The notes: a model not told the origin generated them from the letters alone. Positions 36,278 through 46,726 are shown, numbered from the stretch's first letter. The stretch is DNA of 64,000 nucleotides from an uncultured Lactobacillus sp. (GCA_910589675.1 CAJUTO010000001.1:62001-126000); one strand, 5' to 3'. Made by a program: numbers and translations.

Positions 36278-38692
36278 TTAACGAACTTTAATCTTTAGAC
36301 TTTCTTTCAGATCTGCTTCAATTTTTTCCATTGCTGTAGCTACAACTTCATCAGTTAATGTGTCTTTTTCATTTAAGAAAGTTAATGAGTAAGAGATTGA
36401 TTTATGACCTGATTCAATTTGACTTCCGGCATAAACATCGATTACTCGAATATCGTAAAGATATTTGCCTCCATTTAACTTAATTTGAGCTTCAATTTGT
36501 GCATTAGTTACATCATTAGGTACTAATAGAGATAAATCTCGCTCAATAGCTGGGAATTTTGGAGCAGCCTTAGCTTTCATACCTTTATGCAGCATAGAAA
36601 CAATTGCATCTAAATCAATTTCATAAACATATATCTCACTGCCACGTAATGCTTTGTCAAGCGTAGTAACAGCATGTGCTAGCATTCCAATTAGACCAAC
36701 GTATTGATCATTAATATAAATACCGGCAGTTCTAGTTGGATGCATTCCTTGAACCAGTTCAGCGCGATACTCTACATCTTCATCTTTGATACCAATTGCT
36801 CTAAATAAGTTAGTTAATTGGCCCTTTACAAAATAGAAGTCAATCTTTTGGTCTAAATGTTGCCAATTGGCTGCTAAAGTATGTCCTGAATAAAGAGCAG
36901 CTAAATGTTCATGTTCATTAAATGTATTATTTTCATGATCATAAACTCTGCCTTGTTCAAATAAAGCTAGTTCTTTTTGCTTACGGGCCATATTATAGCT
37001 TGCAGCATCAACCAATCCTGTTATTAGGTTTTCTCTCATAGTTGAACGACTTGAGTTTAATGGCCATTGAACTTCAACTACTGGTTTAGGATCTTTAGTA
37101 AATGAAATTGCTTTTTCTGGGGAAGTCAACGAGTAAGAAATTGCTTCCATCAATCCTTGACCTTGAACGATATCCTTAATTCTACGCATAGCAGTTTCTT
37201 TTGCTGAGTAACCACCATGAGTTTCAGCTAAAAGTGGTTGAGTAGATTTCAAGTTATCATAACCATAAATTCGGCCAACTTCTTCTACTAAATCTGCTGG
37301 AATAGAAATATCCCATCTTCTATTAGGAATGGTAACTACTAACTCATCTTCAGAGCCTGCAACAGTAAAACCTAACTGATCAAAGATCTTTTCCATTTCA
37401 GCTCTGCTTAACTCAGTTCCCAATACCTTATTAATATAAGATACAGTGGTTTTAACTACTGAAGGATTTCTTTGAGCATCAGTTGCTTTTATTTCACCTT
37501 CATTAACTGTACCATCCGCATCATTACGCAATAACAATGCAGCCATATCCAAGGCTTTTTGAGTATTATCCCAGTTAACACCTTTTTCAAATCGACTTGA
37601 TGCTTCAGTTCTGTTAGCGTGACGCAATGCAGATTTTCTTACACTAGTTCCATCAAAAACAGCAGATTCTAAGATTACATCAGTAGTATCGTCTTCAACT
37701 TCTGAGTTCTTACCACCCATGACACCTGCCATCATAACAGGCTTTTGACCGTCAGTAATGATGATGTCATTTGGATCTAATTCCACTTCTTTATCGTTCA
37801 ATAATGTAAGCTTTTCATTTTTATTTGCTTTTCTAACTTCTAATTTACCGTCCTTAAAAGTACGAGCATCATAAGCATGCATTGGTTGACCAGTTAAAAG
37901 CATTACATAATTAGTGACATCGACCACATTATTGATCGGACGAATTCCTGCATTCCAAAGGCGTCTTTGCATCCACAATGGACTTTCACCAATTTTTACA
38001 CTAGAAATTTTTCTTAGGTAAAATTTAGGTGCTAACTTTTCATCAACCTGTACATCTAATTCCTGAGTCCAGTCAGGTCCATCTTCCTTAAGCACTACTG
38101 GTTCAACTTTAGGTTTTTCATCAATAATTGCACCAACTTCATAAGCGGCACCTTCCATTGATAAAGTATCAGCACGGTTTGGAGTAATATCAAAATCTAA
38201 AATATAGTCATCCATGCCAAGTGCTTCGTATACTTCTTCACCTGGTTTTACATCTGCATCTTTAGGGAAAACAAAAATTCCATCTGCATATTTTGCAGGA
38301 ACGACTTTATCTTCAAAACCAATTTCTTGAAGTCCGCAAATCATGCCGTTTGATTTAATTCCGCGAATTTTACCACGCTTAATTTTTTCATTTCCGGCAA
38401 TTCTTGCCCCGTGTAAAGCAACAATAACATCTTCACCAGCTGCAACATTAGGAGCACCACAAACAATCTGAATTGGTTCTTCTTCACCAACATCAACTTG
38501 ACATTTGTGTAAGTGAGTCCCTTCAATATCCTCACATTCTAAAATGTGTCCAACTACTAATTTTTTTAATCCTTCTGCTGGGTGATCTACAGATGCGATC
38601 TCAACACCAGTTCTAGTAATTTTTTCTCCTAATTCTTTAGGATCTTCATCTAAATTAAGAAAATCTTTTAACCAATTATATGAAACAAGCAT
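36278..38692 (-). CDS. pheT: Phenylalanyl-tRNA synthetase beta subunit
   Basis: Beta subunit of the (alpha-beta)2 enzyme that charges tRNA-Phe. The 804-residue chain contains, in order, an N-terminal EMAP-like tRNA-binding domain (about 40-150), the B3/B4 editing domain (near 215-390) and the B5 domain (about 405-475). A catalytic-like core and the C-terminal FDX-ACB anticodon-binding domain (FPAIERDLSLLVP onward) complete it. It overlaps pheS by one base (TAATG) and shares its T-box control. Confidence 0.97.
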   Translation of the reverse strand: MLVSYNWLKDFLNLDEDPKELGEKITRTGVEIASVDHPAEGLKKLVVGHILECEDIEGTHLHKCQVDVGEEEPIQIVCGAPNVAAGEDVIVALHGARIAGNEKIKRGKIRGIKSNGMICGLQEIGFEDKVVPAKYADGIFVFPKDADVKPGEEVYEALGMDDYILDFDITPNRADTLSMEGAAYEVGAIIDEKPKVEPVVLKEDGPDWTQELDVQVDEKLAPKFYLRKISSVKIGESPLWMQRRLWNAGIRPINNVVDVTNYVMLLTGQPMHAYDARTFKDGKLEVRKANKNEKLTLLNDKEVELDPNDIIITDGQKPVMMAGVMGGKNSEVEDDTTDVILESAVFDGTSVRKSALRHANRTEASSRFEKGVNWDNTQKALDMAALLLRNDADGTVNEGEIKATDAQRNPSVVKTTVSYINKVLGTELSRAEMEKIFDQLGFTVAGSEDELVVTIPNRRWDISIPADLVEEVGRIYGYDNLKSTQPLLAETHGGYSAKETAMRRIKDIVQGQGLMEAISYSLTSPEKAISFTKDPKPVVEVQWPLNSSRSTMRENLITGLVDAASYNMARKQKELALFEQGRVYDHENNTFNEHEHLAALYSGHTLAANWQHLDQKIDFYFVKGQLTNLFRAIGIKDEDVEYRAELVQGMHPTRTAGIYINDQYVGLIGMLAHAVTTLDKALRGSEIYVYEIDLDAIVSMLHKGMKAKAAPKFPAIERDLSLLVPNDVTNAQIEAQIKLNGGKYLYDIRVIDVYAGSQIESGHKSISYSLTFLNEKDTLTDEVVATAMEKIEADLKESLKIKVR

Positions 38693-39741
38693 TAATCTTC
38701 CTCCTTACGGAATTGTGCCAAGAAACGTACATCATTAGTATAGAAATCACGAATATCAGAAATGCCGTATTTCAAAATTGCAAAACGATCTAAACCTAAA
38801 CCAAAGGCAAAACCACCATAGACTGTTGAATCTACACCAGCATTTTCTAAAACATTTGGGTGAACCATACCAGCACCAAGTACTTCGATCCAGCCAGTAT
38901 ACTTACAAATTGGACAGCCCTTACCATCACAATTAAAACAAGAAACATCCATTTCAACTGATGGTTCAGTAAATGGGAAGTAAGATGGACGAAGACGAGT
39001 CTTTCGATCTTGACCAAAAACGTGCTTAGCAATCATTTCTAATGTTCCCTTAAGGTCTGACATAGTAACATTTTTATCGATTACTAAGCCTTCCATTTGC
39101 TGGAATTGATGAGAGTGAGTTGCATCATCATCATCTCTACGGTATACCTTACCAGGACCAACCATCTTTAATGGACCCTTAGAAAAATCATGCTTTTCTA
39201 AAACTCTAGCTTGGTCTCCTGAAGTTTGCGTTCTAAGCAAGTTTTCCTCATCAATATAGAAAGTTGCTTGCATATCACGAGCAGGGTGATCTTTTGGCAA
39301 GTTCATCATTTCAAAGACATAGTGATCAGTTTCAATTTCTGGACCTTGAACTACTTCATAACCCATTCCAATAAAGTAGCTTTCCAAATCATCCAAAATA
39401 ATATTAATAGGATGTTTTGAACCTAAATGTCCCTCACGACCAGGCAAAGTAACATCAATTTTTTCTTCTTCTAATTTTTTGGCAATTAAAGTTTGTAAGA
39501 AGTTGTTTTTTGCTTCATCTAATTGCTTTTGAAGAAGATCACGAACTTGATTTACTTCTTGTCCCACTTTAGGTCTATTTTCTGGGGCAATATCTTTCAT
39601 TGAGTGAAGAATCTGAGTTAATTCACCCTTGCGTCCCATTAATTCTACTCTAATCTTATCAAGCATTTTTTGGTTTTCAGCCTGATTGATTTGATTCAAT
39701 CCTTCTTCTTTTAACTTATTTATTCTATCGAATAAGTCCAT
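38692..39741 (-). CDS. pheS: Phenylalanyl-tRNA synthetase alpha subunit
   Basis: Catalytic subunit charging tRNA-Phe. ATG at 39741 ([10 protein letters not shown]) follows GGAAAGGA; an in-frame start 36 bases earlier would lie in the T-box terminator. The 349-residue product has an N-terminal coiled coil (about 1-85), class II motif 2 ([19 protein letters not shown]), motif 3 ([14 protein letters not shown]) and the [17 protein letters not shown] insertion. It is first in a pheST operon controlled by the T-box leader upstream. Confidence 0.97.
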   Translation of the reverse strand: MDLFDRINKLKEEGLNQINQAENQKMLDKIRVELMGRKGELTQILHSMKDIAPENRPKVGQEVNQVRDLLQKQLDEAKNNFLQTLIAKKLEEEKIDVTLPGREGHLGSKHPINIILDDLESYFIGMGYEVVQGPEIETDHYVFEMMNLPKDHPARDMQATFYIDEENLLRTQTSGDQARVLEKHDFSKGPLKMVGPGKVYRRDDDDATHSHQFQQMEGLVIDKNVTMSDLKGTLEMIAKHVFGQDRKTRLRPSYFPFTEPSVEMDVSCFNCDGKGCPICKYTGWIEVLGAGMVHPNVLENAGVDSTVYGGFAFGLGLDRFAILKYGISDIRDFYTNDVRFLAQFRKEED

Positions 39742-39977
39742 CTCATTTTCCTTTCCAACAAAAAAGCCCCGTCCCAAAAGGGACGAAGCTTCGCGGTACC
39801 ACCCTAGTTTGAACTAGCACAAATAAAGTGCGTGTTCACACTCTTTTCGAATAACGGTGAAATACCGGAATTGATTAGATTCTGCTCCTAAGATGAAATT
39901 CATGCTTCTAACTTAAGTTTCTTCCACCAGTGAAACTCTCTCTAAAAAGCTATCCACACTACTAATCTTAATCATCG
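39742..39977 (-). promoter_or_regulatory. T-box riboswitch leader of pheST
   Basis: On the minus strand the leader holds the invariant T-box sequence AGGGTGGTACCGCG (39805-39792), which base-pairs as antiterminator. The terminator CGTCCC-TTTT-GGGACG plus a T run follows (39785-39760). A likely specifier codon UUC followed by A is at 39897-39895, fitting Phe. A TATAAT box at 39989-39984 gives a start near 39977. Uncharged tRNA-Phe should promote read-through into pheS. Confidence 0.93.
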
Positions 39978-40029
39978 CATTTAATTATAATAGTATCTTA
40001 AAACTTTTTACCTAACTTTGCAATTACCT

Positions 40030-40386
40030 TTAAGCCCATTTATCAGCCCAATTATGGACTTGTTCAAAAACAGGTTGTAAATCGGCACCCTTTTGAGTCA
40101 GGGTATAGCTAATAATTCCACTCTTTTTATCTACAGTACGGTTAACAATACCATCTTTTTCTAGTTCTTTTAGTCGTTCAACTAAAACACGATCAGAGCA
40201 TTTACTAATGCAACGTGCTAAATCCTTAAAACGCATTGCATTAGTATCACACAAAGAGCTAATAATTAAGCCGTTCCATTTTTTACCAATAATTCCAAAA
40301 GCATCAATAAAATGCGAACACAGTGAATAATCTTCTGGATCCGGACAGTCAGTCATTTTAGTTTTGCTTTCAATTTCTTGGGACAT
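40030..40386 (-). CDS. HxlR-family winged-helix transcriptional regulator
   Basis: A 118-residue DNA-binding protein of the HxlR/YodB type, with the family core CSHFIDAFGIIGKKWNGLIISSL and the winged helix MRFKDLARCISKCSDRVLVERLKELEKDGIVNR. It carries five Cys (about residues 14, 23, 46, 59 and 63), more than usual, suggesting thiol sensing like that of YodB or HypR; this is inference. It is a monocistronic gene beside the pheS T-box. No obvious target gene is adjacent. Confidence 0.88.
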   Translation of the reverse strand: MSQEIESKTKMTDCPDPEDYSLCSHFIDAFGIIGKKWNGLIISSLCDTNAMRFKDLARCISKCSDRVLVERLKELEKDGIVNRTVDKKSGIISYTLTQKGADLQPVFEQVHNWADKWA

Positions 40387-40473
40387 ATGTATTCCTCCTA
40401 AAAAATCAAAATAATTTTAAATCATCTATATTAAGATTATAGTGATAACACTTACTAAAAACAAGCTGCAAGC

Positions 40474-41235
40474 TTATGAAAAATGATAAATCATAATACC
40501 CGCTGCTACTGCCGCATTTAATGATTCTGCCTTTCCCTTTATCGGGATATAGATCTTTTTATCCGCTGTTTCAATTACCTCTTTACTTGCCCCATGAGCC
40601 TCGTTTCCAATTACGAGCGCTAATTGAGGAACTGGGGCACAATTATTCAAGGACTTAGCAGTTTTATCAAGAATGCTTACATAGACTGGAAGACCATTTT
40701 CCTTAAAACTACTAATAGCTTCTAAAATCGGATTTTGGATAATTTGAATATGAAACTGGCTCCCCTGCATACTACGCTGAACTTTTGGATTATATAAATC
40801 TACACTTTCTTCAGATAATACTACACCATCAAAACCAGCTGCATCGGCTGTACGAATAATTGTTCCAACATTTCCTGGATCAGTTAAATTATCTAAAACA
40901 ACCCATTTTCCATATTCAAAACTAAATGATTTTGGTTGATTAATTGGTAGCACCATAAAGATATCTTGACTATTTTTAGTACTACTTAAATGCTGAGCAA
41001 TTGCATCGGTAATCTGGATGACTTTATTATCTTTTAATTTATAAGTCGTATCTAATTTTTTTAAAGCTTCTGCTGTTCCTAAAACATAAAGATAGTTTTC
41101 ATGACTCTTTAAAGCTTCTTCAACTAAATGAAAACCTTCAATTAAATAAGTTTGGGTCTTTTTACGATACTTTTTTTGTTCAAGCTTTCTAAGGCTTTTA
41201 ATTGTGGGATTATTTACTGAGTTAATTTCTATCAT
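40474..41235 (-). CDS. TrmH/SpoU-family RNA 2'-O-methyltransferase
   Basis: A 253-residue SPOUT methyltransferase. It has an N-terminal substrate-binding domain (SLRKLEQKKYRKKTQTYLIEGF region) and a knotted C-terminal domain. The three SpoU motifs are visible: LDNLTDPGNVGTIIRTADA, LVIGNEAHGAS and IPIKGKAESLNAAVAAGI. It is probably an rRNA methyltransferase of the YsgA/RlmB-like group; the target nucleotide is unknown. It is divergent from the acylphosphatase gene, an arrangement common in Lactobacillales. Confidence 0.92.
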   Translation of the reverse strand: MIEINSVNNPTIKSLRKLEQKKYRKKTQTYLIEGFHLVEEALKSHENYLYVLGTAEALKKLDTTYKLKDNKVIQITDAIAQHLSSTKNSQDIFMVLPINQPKSFSFEYGKWVVLDNLTDPGNVGTIIRTADAAGFDGVVLSEESVDLYNPKVQRSMQGSQFHIQIIQNPILEAISSFKENGLPVYVSILDKTAKSLNNCAPVPQLALVIGNEAHGASKEVIETADKKIYIPIKGKAESLNAAVAAGIMIYHFS

Positions 41236-41332
41236 AAATTTCTACTTCCTTCTAATCTAATATTTTAAATTACCTCGCCCAAAATTAACATGTTAAAATT
41301 TAAGTTAGAATACACAGAAAAGAGCGATAATT

Positions 41333-41608
41333 ATGAAGACAGTTACAATGAGAGTTACAGGCTTAGTACAAGGAGTTGGCTTTAGATGGACAACTCAAAT
41401 GATTGCCCAAGAATTAGGAATCACCGGTACTGTTAAAAATAATCCAGATGGGTCTGTATCAATTGTAGCTCAAGGGGATGAACTCCCTTTAGAGCATTTT
41501 ATCAAAAAAATTAAAGCATCTCCTTCAGTTGCTGCCCATGTTGATCATGTAGATTTAAAGATAATTCCCAATACAGAAAAATTTACTCGCTTTAGTGTGG
41601 TTTATTGA
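41333..41608 (+). CDS. acyP: Acylphosphatase
   Basis: Hydrolyses acyl phosphates such as acetyl phosphate. The 91-residue product has the signature TGLVQGVGFRWTTQMIA with the phosphate-binding Arg18. VKNNPDGSVSIVAQG follows, including the catalytic Asn (about residue 41). Family length is normal. It is followed after 63 bases by yidC on the same strand. Confidence 0.95.
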   Translation: MKTVTMRVTGLVQGVGFRWTTQMIAQELGITGTVKNNPDGSVSIVAQGDELPLEHFIKKIKASPSVAAHVDHVDLKIIPNTEKFTRFSVVY

Positions 41609-41671
41609 TACTTTAACAAATAACTAGTAAACTTTATTGCAGTAACAATAAAGTAGGAAAGGTTATAGTTA

Positions 41672-42655
41672 ATGAAATCAAAAACTAAATATTTTAGTCT
41701 CTTTGCCATGATAACTGTGCTAGCACTTACCTTAACAGGATGTGCTAACAATGGTCATAGCATCTATCAAGCACCCACTAGTGGGCCATATGCTTGGATC
41801 TTTAGTCTATTTGGCAAACCAATTCAAAATATCATGTTAGCAGTCGAACATCAAATTGGTGGCTCAAATGGAGCTGGCTGGGCAATTATTATTATTACCT
41901 TTGTTGTTCAGCTCATTGTTATGCCACTTCGACTAGCTTCTCAGCGTAAAATGACTACCCAACAAGAAAAAACGCAAAAGCTTCAACCTCAAATGAAATT
42001 GATCCAAGAAGCACTTAAGAAGCCTGGGCTAACACAACCACAGCAAATGCAAATTAGCCAACTTCAAATGCGTGTTTATAAAGAAAATAATATGTCAATG
42101 ATGGGCGGAATGGGCTGCTTACCATTACTTATTCAGCTTCCAATCATGATGGGAATTTATCAAGCTGTAGCTTACTCTAAAGAATTAGCAGCTTCAAGTT
42201 TCTTTGGCATTTCTCTTGGACAACGATCCATTATCTTAACAATTATTGCTACGTTGCTGTATGTAGTTCAGGGTTATCTTTCAATGGTTGGAATACCTGA
42301 AGAACAAAAGAAAGCAATGCAAATGACTTTAATTCTAAGTCCAGCTATGACTTTCTTTATTAGTATTTCTGCTCCAGGCGCTTTAGCACTTTACTTCTTA
42401 GTCGGTGGACTTATTGCTATCTTGCAACAATTAATTACTACTTTTGTTATTATGCCAAAAGTAAAAAGAGATGTTGCAGCTGAATTAAACGAACGTCCAC
42501 TTAAAGTAGTTGTTACTCAAGAAACAATCGATAGCATTCTTAACACTACTTCTTCATCAAACTCCACTCCTGAGGAAAATAAAGATCTTCATCAAGATTT
42601 ACGTGCACGTAATGCCGGTAAACAAAAGCGTCCAAATGATTCTGACAAAGATTAA
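41672..42655 (+). CDS. yidC: Membrane protein insertase YidC/OxaA (lipoprotein type)
   Basis: Inserts membrane proteins alone or with Sec. The 327-residue protein has a lipoprotein signal (basic start, hydrophobic stretch, LTLTGC lipobox with Cys24). It has five membrane helices, with the conserved hydrophilic-groove Arg in VMPLRLASQRKM. The QLQMRVYKENNMSMMGGMGCLPLLIQLPIMMGIYQAV core and a basic C-terminal tail follow. A second YidC copy probably exists beside rnpA elsewhere, as in other lactobacilli; it is not in this window. RNA gene and ribosomal neighbours are absent here, so this is the SpoIIIJ/YqjG-type second copy by context. Confidence 0.94.
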   Translation: MKSKTKYFSLFAMITVLALTLTGCANNGHSIYQAPTSGPYAWIFSLFGKPIQNIMLAVEHQIGGSNGAGWAIIIITFVVQLIVMPLRLASQRKMTTQQEKTQKLQPQMKLIQEALKKPGLTQPQQMQISQLQMRVYKENNMSMMGGMGCLPLLIQLPIMMGIYQAVAYSKELAASSFFGISLGQRSIILTIIATLLYVVQGYLSMVGIPEEQKKAMQMTLILSPAMTFFISISAPGALALYFLVGGLIAILQQLITTFVIMPKVKRDVAAELNERPLKVVVTQETIDSILNTTSSSNSTPEENKDLHQDLRARNAGKQKRPNDSDKD

Positions 42656-42660
42656 TAAAT

Positions 42661-42696
42661 AAAAATAGGGAATCCTTAACGGATTCCCTATTTTTT
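42661..42696. terminator. Bidirectional terminator between yidC and the histidine kinase
   Basis: A 15-base stem (AAAAATAGGGAATCC with GGATTCCCTATTTTT, five-base loop) overlaps the histidine kinase stop codon. Confidence 0.92.
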
Positions 42697-44233
42697 ATTT
42701 ATCTGACTCAGATTTTAATAATGGAAATTCAATCATGAACTTACTGCCTGAGCCAAGTGTTGAACTAACACTGATCTTTCCATGATAACTTTCAACTAGT
42801 TTCTGAGCAATAGCTAAGCCTAGACCATTTCCACCCTTTTCACGGGTTCTAGCCTTATCTACACGATAAAAACGATTGAAAATCTTGTCCTGCTCATCAG
42901 GAGCAATTCCTTCACCAAAATCTTGAACTAAAATCTTAACTTTATCTTCTTCAGTAGCAGCAGCCACTAAAATTTCTTTTCGATCAGTAGAATATTTAAT
43001 AGCATTATCAATCAAAATGATTAAAATTTGCTCAAGATGATTACGATAAATCTTAACTATTGTATCAGGTTTTAAGTCTGTATCATCATAAGTAATAGTA
43101 AAGTCTTGATGAATCATTCTCATGTCATTAACAGTTCGATTTAATACTTCATTGACATCAGTCGTTTTATCAGGATACTGCAAATCAACCTGCTCAGCCC
43201 TAGTTAGATCTAGCATTTCTTGAATCAAATGTTTCATTCTCTTGCTTTCTTGAAGAGAAGCCTGAATTGATTCTTCCAGTACTTGAGGATCATCTTTTCC
43301 CCACCGCTCTAATAAATTTAAGTGTCCTTCAATTACAGCTACGGGAGTCCTCAATTCATGAGATACATCTCCTACAAATTGTTTTTGCTGCTGCATATAG
43401 GCTTGCATTCTATCAAGCATCTTATTAAAAGATATAGCCAGTTCTCCTAATTCATCATTTCTATGAAGATCGGGTACTCGCCTTTTATCAGTGGGGTCTT
43501 TATTAATATCGTGAGAAATTTGAGACATTTTCTTAATTGGTTGTACAACGCTATTAACTATCAAGTAAGACAACCCAATAAAAACTACAATAGCAATAAC
43601 TGATAGACTAATCATCCAGTGTCGAATAGATTTCAATACTTGATTTTGTTGATCCATGGAATTATCCACAATCAAATACCCAGTTAACCGATGTGTCCTC
43701 TCAGAAAAAATCTTCTGATATACCTTCATATGGATTTTCCCTTGCGTCGTTACAACTTTTAATACATGACTTTCAGTTTTACTAAATTGTGGCATCCCTT
43801 CATCGGGAACATTCCCATTACTAAAAACAACATCTCCAGCAGGATTATAAATCGTAATACTAGTATCACGATTCGATAAAGTAGCTAATACATCATCATT
43901 AAAAACATTACCGCCATTATTAGAAGTAATTGGTGTTTGTCCTTCTAAAATACGATTCGTATTAGGAGAAAGCTGAGGTACAACATTTGAAATTTGTAAA
44001 CTTGTTGGAATTTCAACGAGTCTTCTTTGAAATGTAGTTGCTACACTCTCTGTCAAATTTCTTTCCTGTGAGATAATTTGTTGCTTAACTAAAGAATAAA
44101 TTGCAATTGAAAATATAACAAAAGAGACCATAATTGTCGCTGCAACTAAACTTACCCACTTAAAAGTTAGTGAGGACTTTAGAGTCTCTTTCTTAGATTT
44201 ATTTTGTTTCTTCACGTGCTTCATCATTTTCAT
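42695..44233 (-). CDS. Two-component sensor histidine kinase
   Basis: A 512-residue membrane kinase. It has two membrane helices (about residues 26-48 and 205-228) flanking an extracellular sensor of about 155 residues, then a HAMP domain. The dimerisation/H-box DVSHELRTPVAVIEGH contains His292. The ATPase domain has N (DNAIKYS), G1 (DFGEGI), F and G2 (GGNGLGLAIAQ) boxes. It resembles the ArlS/CovS-like kinases of Firmicutes. It overlaps the response-regulator gene by 35 bases; several Met codons near the start leave the exact start uncertain by a few residues. Confidence 0.92.
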   Translation of the reverse strand: MKMMKHVKKQNKSKKETLKSSLTFKWVSLVAATIMVSFVIFSIAIYSLVKQQIISQERNLTESVATTFQRRLVEIPTSLQISNVVPQLSPNTNRILEGQTPITSNNGGNVFNDDVLATLSNRDTSITIYNPAGDVVFSNGNVPDEGMPQFSKTESHVLKVVTTQGKIHMKVYQKIFSERTHRLTGYLIVDNSMDQQNQVLKSIRHWMISLSVIAIVVFIGLSYLIVNSVVQPIKKMSQISHDINKDPTDKRRVPDLHRNDELGELAISFNKMLDRMQAYMQQQKQFVGDVSHELRTPVAVIEGHLNLLERWGKDDPQVLEESIQASLQESKRMKHLIQEMLDLTRAEQVDLQYPDKTTDVNEVLNRTVNDMRMIHQDFTITYDDTDLKPDTIVKIYRNHLEQILIILIDNAIKYSTDRKEILVAAATEEDKVKILVQDFGEGIAPDEQDKIFNRFYRVDKARTREKGGNGLGLAIAQKLVESYHGKISVSSTLGSGSKFMIEFPLLKSESDK

Positions 44234-44927
44234 CAGTTCTTACCATATAACCGGTACCACGAACAGTCTTGATGTATGATGGACGGCCCGGTACATCAAT
44301 CTTATTACGTAAATAACGCACATAGACTTCAACAACATTCGTTTCAATCTTAGATTCAGGTCCCCAAATTTTGTTTAAAAGCTGCTCTCTTGTAACAACA
44401 TTATTCTTATTTTCAATTAATGTCATTAACAAGTTGTATTCACGTTTAGTTAGATCAACTGTACTATCTCCGCGGTGAACAATTCGATTAGCTGTTTCAA
44501 TAGTTAAATCATTGAAGTGAACTACCTTTTGAACTCCCATCGTATCGCCCATAGCTCTCTTTTCAATTTGTACTCTTCTTAAAACAGCACGTAAACGAGC
44601 TAATAATTCTTCGATTGCAAAAGGTTTAACAATATAATCATCAGCACCGTGGTCTAAACCTGAGACACGGTCAATTACTGAATCTCTTGCAGTCATCATA
44701 ATAATTGGAGTTGTTTTTTCTTGGCGAACACGACGAGCAATTTCTAATCCATTAAGATCTGGCAACATTAAATCTAATAAAATTGCGTCAAAATCTTCAT
44801 TTAAAGCTAAATCCAATCCTTTCCGACCGTTTCCTTCAACTTGAGTTTCATATTTTTCATGTCTTAATTCTAGTTCTACAAAACGGGCAAGATTTTTTTC
44901 ATCTTCAATAATCAGAATTTTACTCAT
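44199..44927 (-). CDS. OmpR/PhoB-family response regulator
   Basis: A 242-residue regulator with a receiver domain (acidic pocket EDE at residues 8-10, phospho-acceptor Asp52 in LLDLMLPD, Lys102) and a C-terminal winged helix. The recognition helix is in NVVEVYVRYLRNKID. ATG at 44927 (MSKILIIEDE) follows GTGGAG; a GTG four codons earlier is less likely. It is paired with the kinase by gene overlap. Its closest style is ArlR/CovR. The regulon is unknown. Confidence 0.93.
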   Translation of the reverse strand: MSKILIIEDEKNLARFVELELRHEKYETQVEGNGRKGLDLALNEDFDAILLDLMLPDLNGLEIARRVRQEKTTPIIMMTARDSVIDRVSGLDHGADDYIVKPFAIEELLARLRAVLRRVQIEKRAMGDTMGVQKVVHFNDLTIETANRIVHRGDSTVDLTKREYNLLMTLIENKNNVVTREQLLNKIWGPESKIETNVVEVYVRYLRNKIDVPGRPSYIKTVRGTGYMVRTDENDEAREETK

Positions 44928-45013
44928 TATTTTCTCCACTACTATTTAATCTGGTTAAAAATTTTATTAATAAATTAATATTAAATTTAAAGATACATTA
45001 ATGCAAGGGTTTA

Positions 45014-45559
45014 TTACTTGTTTTTTTCATCTTTAAATAAATCCTTAAGCTTAGCAAAAGCAGGATTTTCTTTATTAGATTGCTGTTCTTGATAAGCTTC
45101 TTGAGAAACAACCTTCCAGCCCTCTCCTTCAGGAAAGTCTCCTTTAGCTTCTTCTTCAGGAGTCAAGATCACTGATGGTAAGCTTAAAAGCAAGTTATCT
45201 TCTACAGCCTTTTGAAGATCAATTGTATCGTCTTTAACAGTTACAATTGTATCTTCTTCATCAAGCTGTTCTTGAGTTGGTTCAACTTCACTATAGTTCT
45301 CAGTAAAGTTGAATTTTTGATGCATTTTTACTGGTTTTAAGCTACGAGTTGAAGGTGCCACAACATCTGCTTCGACAGTAAAGTTACCAGTAACAAAAGG
45401 TTCATCATAGAAGAGGTCACCGGTAACATGAACATTCTTTGCATCTTCCAGTAATTCTTTACTTCTATCAAAAAACTCTTTACTTAACTCAACGTTCTCA
45501 TCAACATGAGTTAATGGATTACGACTATTTTTAATTTGCGAATATGAAAACTTTAACAT
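45014..45559 (-). CDS. YceD/DUF177 family protein
   Basis: A 181-residue protein of the YceD (YlbN) family, linked in many bacteria with large-subunit ribosome biogenesis and normally next to rpmF. Visible family features are the N-terminal KFSYSQIKN segment, VHVTGDLFYDEPFVTGNFTVEADVVAPSTRSL and the acidic DTIDLQKAVEDNLLLSLP motif. The two Cys seen in some members are absent. It overlaps the tmcAL stop by one base and is last in the yqeG-to-yceD operon. rpmF is not downstream here. Confidence 0.85.
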   Translation of the reverse strand: MLKFSYSQIKNSRNPLTHVDENVELSKEFFDRSKELLEDAKNVHVTGDLFYDEPFVTGNFTVEADVVAPSTRSLKPVKMHQKFNFTENYSEVEPTQEQLDEEDTIVTVKDDTIDLQKAVEDNLLLSLPSVILTPEEEAKGDFPEGEGWKVVSQEAYQEQQSNKENPAFAKLKDLFKDEKNK

Positions 45560-46716
45560 TATTTTACCTCGATTGGTTTACGACCAAAATTTTGATCTTC
45601 ACCTATAATTTGTTCAAAAAGCCGATCCACTTTTACTTGTAAACCTAAAGTTCCACTTGCAGCATTTTTCTTATCAACTTTTGAAATAATCGGCACTTGA
45701 ACATCTTTTCTAATTTTCTTAAGATAATTTCTTCCTCGACTACTGTAACCTAACAGTAGGGTTGAAACATCTTGATAAGAATCCTTTATTTCGTTCTCAG
45801 TGACATTTAAAAGCGTGTAAAGACATAATCTTCTTAAACGAGCATAAGTATATCGCTTAGACTTAATTTGCCGCAAAAATGAAGTAAAATCTTCTGCAGT
45901 ATGAATTTCTTCCTTCATTTTGTATTCTAGTCCTTCACTCATTTGATAAATTGACTGCAATTCTTCTAAACTTGCACTTTCAATTCGATACTTCAAAAAG
46001 CTAAATAAAAGATTCCAGTTCGGATAAACTTTTTGACTTTCTAAACTTACTAATTCTCCTTTAGGAAGATATTTTTTTAATTCAGATAAGTCATTGGGAT
46101 GATGCAAACAATAATTTCTAATAGCCGTAGCTGAGGAAACTATTTTATCTTGTAAAAGTGGATCATCGTGTCCACTTCCTACTCTTGTTATAGGATGTAA
46201 ATGAAGTGGATTCTTTAATTGTTCACTTGCAACTGCATAAGCAACAGCTAACATCATGTTAGGTTGATTTACTTCATGCCCCACTTCTCTAGCAACCATT
46301 TCATTATATTGAGTAGCATAAGTTTGAGTGTAGTCTCGAAAGTCCATCCGATTCTTGGGAATTTGATTTATTTTTTGACCCAAATAAGAGAAATTTAAAT
46401 TCGCATCCTCTACTCCAAAAAATAATTCTGACACTCCCAAATCACTCAACATTTTAATACTACCATTAGCAAAAATATCAGCTGGCTGCACAGCAAAAGA
46501 AAATGGTAGTTCGAATACCAAATCGGCTCCAGAAGCTAAAGCTGCCTTTGCTCTTTGCCACTTATCCATAATCGCCATTTGTCCACGTTGAACATAATTA
46601 CCTGACATTACAACAATTATTGGATCATTTTTAGCTGCTAAGCGGGCTTGATTCATTAAAAACTCATGGCCACTATGAAAAGGATTATATTCGGCTACAA
46701 TGCCAATTACACTCAT
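45559..46716 (-). CDS. tmcAL: tRNA(Met) cytidine acetate ligase TmcAL (YlbM)
   Basis: Forms N4-acetylcytidine at the wobble position of elongator tRNA-Met, using acetate and ATP. The 385-residue product begins with the nucleotidyltransferase motif [13 protein letters not shown] (HxGH). It also has [33 protein letters not shown] and SSATAIR, all characteristic of YlbM/DUF795. It is in one operon with rsfS and the YceD protein, with a ten-base gap and a one-base overlap. Confidence 0.93.
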
Positions 46717-46726
46717 ACTCTTACCT

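Noticed and set aside
39778..40029. Possible gene between pheS and the HxlR gene.
   Set aside because: The space is fully explained by the T-box leader and promoter.
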